44,016 bases of DNA from Sulfurovum sp. enrichment culture clone C5 (lineage in GTDB: Bacteria; Campylobacterota; Campylobacteria; Campylobacterales; Sulfurovaceae), in the NCBI GenBank assembly GCA_001493195.1, contig FAXN01000084.1, forward strand, positions 1 to 44,016. The letters run 5' to 3'. Numbering within the stretch: the first letter of the stretch is position 1; each line of letters begins with the position of its first letter. The notes beneath the pieces are model-generated. The model worked only from the letters and a program-made list of their open reading frames with translations, had not been told where the DNA came from and made no database searches. Position numbers and translations under genes: made by a program. Of the stretch, positions 25,216-32,129 are shown piece after piece.

Positions 25216-26448
25216 ATGAAAAAAACTTTATTACTATCAGTAGTAGCTTCAGGTCTACTATTTGCAGGCGGAGATATAGCTCCAGTTGAGCCAGCGGTGG
25301 TTACACCAGCTCCAGCACCAGCACCAGTTGTTGACAGTGGTTGGAAATTTAGCGGTCAAGCTGTAGTTTACTACCAAACTGATGATTCTTATATTACTTC
25401 AAGAGGCGTAACTTCTCCTCAAGATGATAGTCTTTTTAGTCAAGGTGCATCTGCTGCAAATGCAGGTCTTCAATTGACAGCTACTAATGATGACCTAATC
25501 GCAGGTATCGGTTTTGGTGCTCAAATCAATGGTCTCGGTACTCTTGGTTTAGATGAAGATGTAGTATCTGATGTTATGCAAACAGCAGGTTCAGAACTTA
25601 ATAGTGCATACATTTCACAACTTTACCTAACTTATGGCATTAATAATACAAGTTTCAAAGTTGGTAGACAAGAGCTTCCAAAAGCACTTTCACCATTTGC
25701 TTACTCTGAAGATTGGAATGTATTTAAAAATACATATAATGCAGCACTTGTTGTAAATACAGATATCCCAGACACTGTACTTGTTGGTGCATGGGTAAGA
25801 GATGCTAACTGGAATGGATTGCATGCAGATATGAGTGATTTTGGTAAGCTAAATGGCAATGATGGTGTTTGGATGTTAACAGCTCAAAACAAATCAATAG
25901 CTGATTTGACATTGACTGGTTCATTCTACTATGCTAATGATTTTGCAAATATCCTTTGGGTTGATGCACAGTATAATGCTGGTGTTGCAAACATAGGTCT
26001 TCAAGGTGGTGCTATAATGCCAGATGCTTCTGCTGCTGATGATACAACTGCATTTGGTGCAAAAGTAAGTGGTAAATTTGATATAGTTAATGCTTCTATA
26101 GCTTATACAACGGTAAATGATGGCTCTACACCTATCTTGAACTTTGGTGGATCAAGCTCAGTTCTTTATACTAATACTGTATCTAATGAAATGTTCCCAA
26201 TGATAACAACATGGGATGCTGATAAAGTATTGGTAAAAGCTGATGCAGATGTGCTTGGTGGCAACCTAGGTCTTGCTTATGGTCATACTGATAGTAGCGC
26301 AATCGATAATATCGATGAAATCGAACTTACTTACAAAACTAAGTTAGTAGATGCTATTGATCTTGAAGCTACATACGCTTATGTTGATGCTGATGCTTTT
26401 GCTGATGAAATCAATGGTTTCAGACTTGTAGGTAGATACAACTTCTAA
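25216..26448 (+). CDS. Major outer-membrane porin, paralogue 3
   Basis: A 410-aa porin. The first 70 or so coding bases and the leader are almost identical to those of copy 1, while from WKFSGQAVVYY onwards it follows copy 2. Proline stretch VEPAVVTPAPAPAPVV. It carries VGRQELPKALSPFAYSEDWN, VFKNTYNAALVVNTDIPDT and MLTAQNKSIADLTLTGSFYY, and ends in GRYNF. The mosaic of copy-1-like and copy-2-like parts suggests recombination between paralogues. GGAG precedes the ATG. Confidence 0.9.
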   Translation: MKKTLLLSVVASGLLFAGGDIAPVEPAVVTPAPAPAPVVDSGWKFSGQAVVYYQTDDSYITSRGVTSPQDDSLFSQGASAANAGLQLTATNDDLIAGIGFGAQINGLGTLGLDEDVVSDVMQTAGSELNSAYISQLYLTYGINNTSFKVGRQELPKALSPFAYSEDWNVFKNTYNAALVVNTDIPDTVLVGAWVRDANWNGLHADMSDFGKLNGNDGVWMLTAQNKSIADLTLTGSFYYANDFANILWVDAQYNAGVANIGLQGGAIMPDASAADDTTAFGAKVSGKFDIVNASIAYTTVNDGSTPILNFGGSSSVLYTNTVSNEMFPMITTWDADKVLVKADADVLGGNLGLAYGHTDSSAIDNIDEIELTYKTKLVDAIDLEATYAYVDADAFADEINGFRLVGRYNF

Positions 26449-26479
26449 GAATTTCTTTTCTTGGAGTTGCTTTATACTC

Positions 26480-26509
26480 AAGCCCAAGACTTTGGTCTTG
26501 GGCTTTTTT
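26480..26509 (+). terminator. Porin 3 terminator
   Basis: A perfect 11-bp stem AAGCCCAAGAC/GTCTTGGGCTT with TTTG loop and a T-run. It is homologous to the porin 1 and 4 terminators. Confidence 0.93.
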
Positions 26510-26571
26510 GTGTCAATTTTTCTCATAAATCCCCTCTTTTTTATCATTCTATTTACTTTTCATTAATTTTA

Positions 26572-26601
26572 TTGACATATATTTAAAATATGTGCTATAC
26601 T
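26572..26601 (+). promoter_or_regulatory. Porin 4 promoter
   Basis: TTGACA at 26572-26577, 18-bp spacer, TATACT at 26596-26601, with the CTAATCATATTC leader of porin 2. Confidence 0.8.
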
Positions 26602-26631
26602 AATCATATTCAAATATATAAGGAGTATGGG

Positions 26632-27882
26632 ATGAAAAAAACTTTATTGTTATCAGCAGTAGCTTCAGGTCTACTATTTGCAGGCGGAGATATAGCTCCA
26701 GTTGAACCATCAGTGGTTGCTCCAGTTGCACCAGTGGCTGAATCAGGTTGGAAATTTAGCGGTCAAGGTGTATTTTATTATCAAACTATGAAAGTGGATG
26801 ATGTTAATTTCTTTGACCAAGACGCAGCATCTGCAAATGCAGGCATACAGCTTAGAGCAGTAAATAAAGATTTAATTGCTGGTGTTGGTGTAGGTGTAGA
26901 ACTTTCTGGCATAGGAACGCTTGGATTGGATGAAGATGTAGTATCTTATCCGATGCAAAGTCTAGATAGTGGACTCAATGGCGGATGGGTTTCTCAATTA
27001 TATCTAACTTATGGATTTGGCAATACAGCTATCAAAGTTGGTCGTCAAGAACTTCCAAAATCACTCTCTCCATTTGCTTATTCTGAAGATTGGAATGTAT
27101 TTAAAAACACATTTGATGCTGCATTAATCGTAAATAATGATATTCCAAATACAACAGTAGCACTTGCGTATGTTAAAAATGCAAATTTAAATGGCACAGA
27201 ATCTTCTGATGATTGGTTTGGTGAGTATAGTGATTTTAATGGCATGAATGACTTCAATAGTGTTGCTGATGGGGCATATATGCTAACAGTTCAAAATAAA
27301 TCAATTGATAATACTACCCTTACAGGATCATTTTATGAAATCAAAGATTTGGGCAGAATTTTTTGGGCAGATGCATCGTATGATGCAAGTAGCTTCAATG
27401 TTGGACTTCAAGGTGGAGTATTTAATGCAGATGATGATGATGACTGGAAAGCATACGGTATAAAAGCAGGAACATCATTTGGCCCTGTAAATTTTATGGC
27501 CGCATATTCTGTACTTGACCCTAAAGACTGGGGATGGATGTATCAAGTAGGTGGCACTACATCACCACTTTATACTGATATGATAGCCGATGAGATACTA
27601 AGTGGATATTATTTGCGTTATCCAGATACTAGTGGAGAAAATGTAAAAAAATATAAAATCGCTGCAAATATGGATTTGTTTGGCGGGAATATATCTGCGG
27701 CTTATGGCGTAGCCAAAGGTGCAGATTATGAAGATGATGATCTCAAAGAATTTGATCTTAGTTATACAAAAAATATTGCAAATGACATAAGCCTAACTGC
27801 TACATATGCAAATATTTCTACAACAAGTAATTATGAAAATGGTTTTGACTTACTTCGTTTTGTTGCTAGATACAATTTCTAA
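26632..27882 (+). CDS. Major outer-membrane porin, paralogue 4
   Basis: A 416-aa porin, the longest of the four. Same signal peptide with one change (SAVASG), proline stretch VEPSVVAPVAPVAES, then VGRQELPKSLSPFAYSEDWN and VFKNTFDAALIVNNDIPNT. It differs from the others by a longer acidic loop (SSDDWFGEYSDFNGMNDF) and MLTVQNKSIDNTTLTGSFYE. It ends in ARYNF. The ribosome binding site is AAGGAG. Sequence divergence sits mainly in presumed surface loops, which would change pore selectivity or exposure to phage and immune-type pressures. Confidence 0.9.
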   Translation: MKKTLLLSAVASGLLFAGGDIAPVEPSVVAPVAPVAESGWKFSGQGVFYYQTMKVDDVNFFDQDAASANAGIQLRAVNKDLIAGVGVGVELSGIGTLGLDEDVVSYPMQSLDSGLNGGWVSQLYLTYGFGNTAIKVGRQELPKSLSPFAYSEDWNVFKNTFDAALIVNNDIPNTTVALAYVKNANLNGTESSDDWFGEYSDFNGMNDFNSVADGAYMLTVQNKSIDNTTLTGSFYEIKDLGRIFWADASYDASSFNVGLQGGVFNADDDDDWKAYGIKAGTSFGPVNFMAAYSVLDPKDWGWMYQVGGTTSPLYTDMIADEILSGYYLRYPDTSGENVKKYKIAANMDLFGGNISAAYGVAKGADYEDDDLKEFDLSYTKNIANDISLTATYANISTTSNYENGFDLLRFVARYNF

Positions 27883-27913
27883 GATTTTCTTTTCTTAGGG
27901 GTGCTTTATACTC

Positions 27914-27944
27914 AAGCTCAAGACTTCGGTCTTGGGCTTTTTTT
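27914..27944 (+). terminator. Porin 4 terminator
   Basis: Stem AAGCTCAAGAC/GTCTTGGGCTT with TTCG loop and T-run, identical in sequence to the porin 1 terminator. Confidence 0.93.
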
Positions 27945-27977
27945 ATGTCAATTTTCTTCTTATTAAACCTATTTTGC

Positions 27978-27983
27978 TATAAT
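27978..27983 (+). promoter_or_regulatory. -10 box of pssA (possible leaderless start)
   Basis: TATAAT in the context TTTTGCTATAAT, ending 5 nt before the ATG, with no Shine-Dalgarno in between. Confidence 0.6.
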
Positions 27984-27988
27984 TTCTT

Positions 27989-28540
27989 ATGAGATTTTTT
28001 GAACCAGATTATCATTTTAATGTAGCCAATATAGTTACATTTTTAAATATCACTTGCGGAGTGTTTGCTATATATCTAGTCACGCAACACAATTTTTTGC
28101 TTGCAGCTATAGTTGCTTGGATTGCTGGAGCTTTAGACATAATAGATGGTAAAGTAGCACGCCATTATGGATTATCAACAGAATTTGGTATCCAACTAGA
28201 TAGCTTTGCTGACTTTTTGTCATTTGTAGTTATGCCATCATTTTTTATGTTTTATGCAGTTAGTTCAACAGATGATATATCAAAGTTTATCTTAGGTATT
28301 GTACTCATTTGGTATATCATAAGTGGATTGAGACGGCTTGTGACATTCAATCTTAAAAGCGATGCAGGCGAAGTAGCAAAACACTTTGAAGGTGTTCCTA
28401 CGCCTCTTGGGGCTATACTTCTTTGGATTCTTTGGCTTTTATATATAAATGGAGTTGTAACAAGTGTATATATTGTAATATGTTTCGTATTACTTATAGC
28501 GTATTTGTTAAACTCTAAAGTTAAAATACCACATTTGTAG
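27989..28540 (+). CDS. pssA: CDP-diacylglycerol-serine O-phosphatidyltransferase
   Basis: Makes phosphatidylserine, the precursor of phosphatidylethanolamine, in the inner membrane. 183 aa, short for the family, with several hydrophobic segments. The CDP-alcohol phosphatidyltransferase motif is intact: DGKVARHYG, then GIQLDSFADF, giving the DGxxAR...G...D...D pattern. The start has no ribosome binding site but a TATAAT box 5 nt upstream. mqnP follows after 6 nt, so both are probably co-transcribed. Confidence 0.92.
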   Translation: MRFFEPDYHFNVANIVTFLNITCGVFAIYLVTQHNFLLAAIVAWIAGALDIIDGKVARHYGLSTEFGIQLDSFADFLSFVVMPSFFMFYAVSSTDDISKFILGIVLIWYIISGLRRLVTFNLKSDAGEVAKHFEGVPTPLGAILLWILWLLYINGVVTSVYIVICFVLLIAYLLNSKVKIPHL

Positions 28541-28546
28541 TAAATA

Positions 28547-29410
28547 ATGACAAACAAGATAAAAAAGACAATATCTGATTTTTCTGAACTAGTAATGTTT
28601 CAACATTCGATTTTTTCTTTACCATTTATTTTTATAGCTATGATAACAAGTGCAAATGGCTGGTTTGGATTTAAACTTTTATTGCTTGGAGTTTTTGCAG
28701 CGGTGAGTGCTAGAAATTTTGCCATGGGAGTGAACAGATATTTAGATAGAGATATAGATGCCATCAACCCAAGAACCAGCAAAAGACCATCAGTTGATGG
28801 CAGGATAGGTGGTCTAGGAATGGTTGCTTTTATAATCATAAATGCATTAACTTTTATAGGCGTTGCTTTTTTGACAAATCCTTTGGCATTTAAACTCTCT
28901 GTTCCTATACTTTTGATTATCGGAAGTTATACTCTATTTAAGAGATTTAGTTCGCTTGCTCATATAGTTTTAGGCATTAGTTTGGGACTTGCACCAATAG
29001 CTGGCGTAGTTGCCGTAGAAGGCTCTATAACTTTATGGTCTATTTACCTTGCTATCGGAGTAATGTTTTGGGTCGCTGGTTTTGATTTACTCTATTCTTT
29101 GCAAGATATTGAGTTTGATAAAACACAAGGACTTCACTCTATACCATCTCGCTTTGGCGTTAAAAATACATTATTAATATCCAAGATATTTCATGCATTG
29201 ACTATCATTTTTTGGATTCTTTTTATACACGAAAGCTTACTTTTGGGCTATATTGCGTATATAGGGGTGTTTATAAGTACTGTTCTTTTGGCTTATGAGC
29301 ATTATCTAGTTGGAAAAGATTTTGAAAAAATAGATAGAGCATTTTTTACAGTCAATGGGTATCTTGGGTTTATATTTTTGACTTTTATTATTTTTGATAT
29401 AGTTGTCTGA
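28547..29410 (+). CDS. mqnP: UbiA-family prenyltransferase MqnP (menaquinone, futalosine pathway)
   Basis: An integral-membrane prenyltransferase of 287 aa. The two aspartate-rich Mg-prenyl-diphosphate motifs are visible: NRYLDRDIDAINPRT and DLLYSLQDIEFDKTQG, followed by HSIPSRFG. Campylobacterota lack UbiA/MenA-type ubiquinone synthesis and use the futalosine menaquinone route, where the UbiA homologue is MqnP. The membrane is its site of action, next to pssA. The assignment within the UbiA family rests on taxonomy, so 4-hydroxybenzoate specificity is not excluded. Confidence 0.85.
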   Translation: MTNKIKKTISDFSELVMFQHSIFSLPFIFIAMITSANGWFGFKLLLLGVFAAVSARNFAMGVNRYLDRDIDAINPRTSKRPSVDGRIGGLGMVAFIIINALTFIGVAFLTNPLAFKLSVPILLIIGSYTLFKRFSSLAHIVLGISLGLAPIAGVVAVEGSITLWSIYLAIGVMFWVAGFDLLYSLQDIEFDKTQGLHSIPSRFGVKNTLLISKIFHALTIIFWILFIHESLLLGYIAYIGVFISTVLLAYEHYLVGKDFEKIDRAFFTVNGYLGFIFLTFIIFDIVV

Positions 29411-29432
29411 GTGCGTGTGAGTGAGTGCGTGA

Positions 29433-29532
29433 GTCATTGCGATGAGTTTACGACGAAGCATGTAATCTCGCAGGACTTTGTCCGAGGACAATCCATAAAG
29501 ACAATAGACTGCCACACTTCGTTCGCAGTGAC
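29433..29532. repeat. GTCATTGCGA-type palindromic intergenic repeat
   Basis: A 100-bp element with 10-bp terminal inverted repeats, GTCATTGCGA (29433-29442) and TCGCAGTGAC (29523-29532, one mismatch), and internal ACGACGAAGCATGTAATCTC and GGACAATCCAT. It is preceded by a GTGAGTG-rich stretch after the mqnP stop and followed by another GTCATTGCACGATGACA at 29534-29550. This is a small non-coding element type seen across many bacterial genomes. Confidence 0.75.
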
Positions 29533-29572
29533 GGTCATTGCACGATGACATATAATCAACTTGAGAGGTAAT

Positions 29573-30286
29573 ATGAAAAATGTAGCACTTAATATTGATG
29601 AATCATGGGATATAGATATTTCGCTGATAAGCCAATCTTACTTAGAATTTTTAGAAAAAAACACCAATTACATACCAAAAAAAGAAAATATTTTTAATGC
29701 TTTTAAAACTCTCAAAAAAAACGATGTCAAATATGTTTTATTTGGACAAGATCCATATCCAAGAGAACTGAGTGCAACAGGATATGCTTTTATAGATGGA
29801 AATGTAAAAGATATTTTCTCTTCCACTGGTACTTTAAATCGTGAGGTTAATCGTGCAACGAGTCTGAGAAATTTTATCAAAATGGCACTTGTTGCTAGAG
29901 GCGATTTAAACAAAGATGATCTTTCTCCGCAGGCTATAAGCTCTTTAGATAAAAGTAATTTTATAAATGATATATGGCAACTAAAATATAATTTTGAAAA
30001 AAATGGTGTTTTGCTTTTAAATACTGCTCTTGTATTTACAGATAAAAAGAGTTGTGTATTTCACGCAAAAGAGTGGGAAGCATTTATACTAGGTACGATA
30101 GATAAGCTTGATAGTCAAAAAGTAAAACTTATACTTTTTGGTTCGTTTGCCCAAAATCTTTATGAAAAAAATAAGAGTTTGCAAAAATTTGATGCTTTTG
30201 CTTGCGAGCATCCTTATAATATATCATTTATAACCAATGAAGATGTTATAGAGTTTTTCAGGCCTATGGATTTGTTGTTAGCGTGA
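29573..30286 (+). CDS. ung: Uracil-DNA glycosylase family protein (divergent)
   Basis: A 237-aa base-excision repair glycosylase. The family 1 water-activating motif reads GQDPYPRELSATGYAF, with the catalytic Asp and the Tyr that excludes thymine, but a Pro where Ung has His. The middle motif is GVLLLNTALVFTD. The C-terminal motif that normally reads HPSP is here CEHPYN. These changes mark a diverged subgroup rather than classical Ung. A TTG at 29561 lies upstream, but the ATG at 29573 has GAGAGG at suitable spacing. It converges on proC across a repeat-derived hairpin. Confidence 0.75.
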   Translation: MKNVALNIDESWDIDISLISQSYLEFLEKNTNYIPKKENIFNAFKTLKKNDVKYVLFGQDPYPRELSATGYAFIDGNVKDIFSSTGTLNREVNRATSLRNFIKMALVARGDLNKDDLSPQAISSLDKSNFINDIWQLKYNFEKNGVLLLNTALVFTDKKSCVFHAKEWEAFILGTIDKLDSQKVKLILFGSFAQNLYEKNKSLQKFDAFACEHPYNISFITNEDVIEFFRPMDLLLA

Positions 30287-30333
30287 GTGTGTGGGTGTCG
30301 GTATCATTTTAGACTTGATTAAAAATACATAAG

Positions 30334-30465
30334 TTTTATATTTTTGCGCTACTTTTTTATAAAAGTAGCGCAAAAATCGCGAACACTCTGAGTTCGCTTC
30401 GCTCGAGCAGTACCTCGTGTTTGTATTATTTAATATGCGTTTACACGGCACACCCAAACTCACAC
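30334..30465. repeat. Dispersed intergenic repeat, copy B (inverted relative to copy A)
   Basis: About 132 bp whose reverse complement aligns over its full length with 22016-22144, sharing the block AACACGAGGTAC, CGAGCGAAGCGAACTCAGAG and the flanking GTGTGAGTTTG. Together with the GTGAGTGTGTGGGTGTCGG just after the ung stop it fills nearly the whole gap between ung and proC, and it may form one larger palindrome (about 30282-30466). Confidence 0.8.
30341..30376. terminator. Bidirectional hairpin terminator between ung and proC
   Basis: A perfect 16-bp stem, TTTTTGCGCTACTTTT with AAAAGTAGCGCAAAAA, and a TTAT loop. A GC-rich centre flanked by T and A runs makes it a terminator in both directions, serving the convergent genes. 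It is part of repeat copy B. Confidence 0.8.
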
Positions 30466-30470
30466 TTTTT

Positions 30471-31223
30471 TTATTTCTGCGTAACCGCAAAAGCAGCTTC
30501 TATAGCTTTTATAAAAGCATCCCTAACACCATACTCTTCTAGAGTGGAATATCCAGCAGCAGTTGTTCCAGCAGGGCTCATAACGCTATCTTTGATAAGT
30601 GCTGGATGACTTGAATTTAAAAGTGGTGCAAAACCTTTAAATAGGGAAGATACTAGTTTTATACTATCGTCTCTTTTAAGCCCTTGCTTTACTCCACCAT
30701 CCATCATCGCTTCTGCAACAAGTGCTAAAAATGCTGGTCCACTACCAGCAATTGCTGTTGCGACATCTAACTCTTTTTCGCTATCAACCCAAAAAACATC
30801 TCCAATAGAGTTAAATATATCCATACACTCTTTTTGAATTTTTTTATCTCCTGTGATAGTTGTAGTTGAAGAGTTTAATTTAGCACTAACATTTGGCATA
30901 GCTCTTACTATATGATTTGCTTCTATGGCTTTTGAAAGCTTCTCAATCGATGTACTTGCTAGTATGGAAATTAGAGAGTTTGCTTTTCCGTTTAACTTTG
31001 AAGCAACTTCTTCAAGTGCATACGGTTTGGTGCAAAGAATTATATTTTTATTTTCAATATTTGCATCATTTAAATCTATAATATCAATATTATTTTTTAG
31101 TTTATTTACTAAAACTGACGCCATATCTTTATTTCTAGCAATAATTTCTAATTCAAAATGACCTTCAAGCCCAAGAGCTAGAGCAGTAGCCATAGATCCA
31201 CTACCTATTAGTGAAAGTTTCAT
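30471..31223 (-). CDS. proC: Pyrroline-5-carboxylate reductase
   Basis: Last step of proline synthesis, NAD(P)H-dependent. 250 aa. N-terminal Rossmann motif GSGSMATALA at residues 7-16, VRAMPNVSA in the middle, and the C-terminal family signature around AIAGSGPAFLALVAEAMMDG and DSVMSPAGTTAAGYSTLEE. An AAGGAA site precedes the ATG. It is transcribed alone on the minus strand, ending against repeat copy B. Confidence 0.95.
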   Translation of the reverse strand: MKLSLIGSGSMATALALGLEGHFELEIIARNKDMASVLVNKLKNNIDIIDLNDANIENKNIILCTKPYALEEVASKLNGKANSLISILASTSIEKLSKAIEANHIVRAMPNVSAKLNSSTTTITGDKKIQKECMDIFNSIGDVFWVDSEKELDVATAIAGSGPAFLALVAEAMMDGGVKQGLKRDDSIKLVSSLFKGFAPLLNSSHPALIKDSVMSPAGTTAAGYSTLEEYGVRDAFIKAIEAAFAVTQK

Positions 31224-31340
31224 ACATTTTTCCTTGTAAAATCTAAGTTTAATTTACAATATTGTAACAAAAAACAATATTTTTTTACCTTTTTTGACTA
31301 GTTATTGGTTATAATAGCTTTTAAAATATGAGAGGTTATC

Positions 31341-31991
31341 ATGAAAAGATTTAAATTAGCATACATAGTTTTATTTCTAGCAGTTGTGGTTTTTACTGGT
31401 TGTTCTTCCAAAAGTGCGGGAGAAGTTTATGATAAAAGTGCTCAGTATTGGTATCAAAAAATAGGAGATAGCATAGGTAATGGCGATCTTGATAAGGCTG
31501 ATAATTATTTTATCTCTCTTAAAAGTGAACATCCGAAATCTCCACTTGTTGAAAGTGCAACCATGATAATTGCCCATGCTCATATGGATAAAGAAGAGTA
31601 CTTGTTGGCAAATTATTTTTTTGATGAGTATACAAAAAAATTTGGAGGCTTTGCAAATAGTGAGTATGTGGAGTTTATGAAGATAAAAGCATCTTTTTTA
31701 GGAATTCAGAGATACTATAGAGATCAAAAACTTATAATAGATACCATAGCAAATGCTCAAAGCTATATAGATGCACATCCAAATTCCCAATATGTACCAT
31801 TAGTACAAAGTATTCTAATAAGACTCAAGATGGGTCAATATCTATTGAATGAAAATGTTGCTTCTTTATATGATAGAACTGGTAAGAGTGAAGCAGCTAA
31901 AATATATAGACAAAAAAATAGTGTTTCACCTATAAACATAGAAGATATCGGTAAGTCAGATGAAAGCATGTTTGATTTTATTATAAATTAA
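31341..31991 (+). CDS. bamD: Outer-membrane assembly lipoprotein BamD
   Basis: Lipoprotein of the BAM complex that inserts beta-barrel proteins. 216 aa. Type II signal peptide with lipobox FTGC (Cys21), then TPR-like helices typical of BamD: YDKSAQYWYQKIGDSIGNGD, SEHPKSPLVESATMIIAHAH, DEYTKKFGGFANSEYVEFMK and YIDAHPNSQYVPLVQSIL. TATAAT at about 31310 and GAGAGG before the ATG mark a conventional start. Its position next to lon is conserved in the phylum. It would help assemble the porins encoded upstream. Confidence 0.9.
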   Translation: MKRFKLAYIVLFLAVVVFTGCSSKSAGEVYDKSAQYWYQKIGDSIGNGDLDKADNYFISLKSEHPKSPLVESATMIIAHAHMDKEEYLLANYFFDEYTKKFGGFANSEYVEFMKIKASFLGIQRYYRDQKLIIDTIANAQSYIDAHPNSQYVPLVQSILIRLKMGQYLLNENVASLYDRTGKSEAAKIYRQKNSVSPINIEDIGKSDESMFDFIIN

Positions 31992-32010
31992 AATATACAA
32001 ATAATTTATA

Positions 32011-32050
32011 GTTCTGAATTTGAGAGATTCTGAAATAAATTCAGAATAAC
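32011..32050. repeat. TTCTGAATTT-type palindromic repeat
   Basis: Outer arms GTTCTGAATTT (32011-32021) and AATTCAGAATAAC (32038-32050) enclose GAGAGATTCTGAAAT. It resembles short TTCTGAAATAAATTCAG repeats found in many genomes. It is non-coding, between bamD and lon. Confidence 0.6.
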
Positions 32051-32072
32051 AAATAATATAAAAGCAAATTTA

Positions 32073-32087
32073 TTGACAAGTGTTCAA
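32073..32087 (+). promoter_or_regulatory. Imperfect palindrome in the lon upstream region
   Basis: TTGACA-AG-TGTTCAA, about 43 bp before the lon start, close to a second TTGACA at 32097-32102. It could be a -35 element or a repressor site for a stress-controlled lon; I could not fit a good -10 with confidence. Confidence 0.25.
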
Positions 32088-32129
32088 TATTTTATTTTGA
32101 CAATATAACTAAAAAATAGAGGAGTTGAT

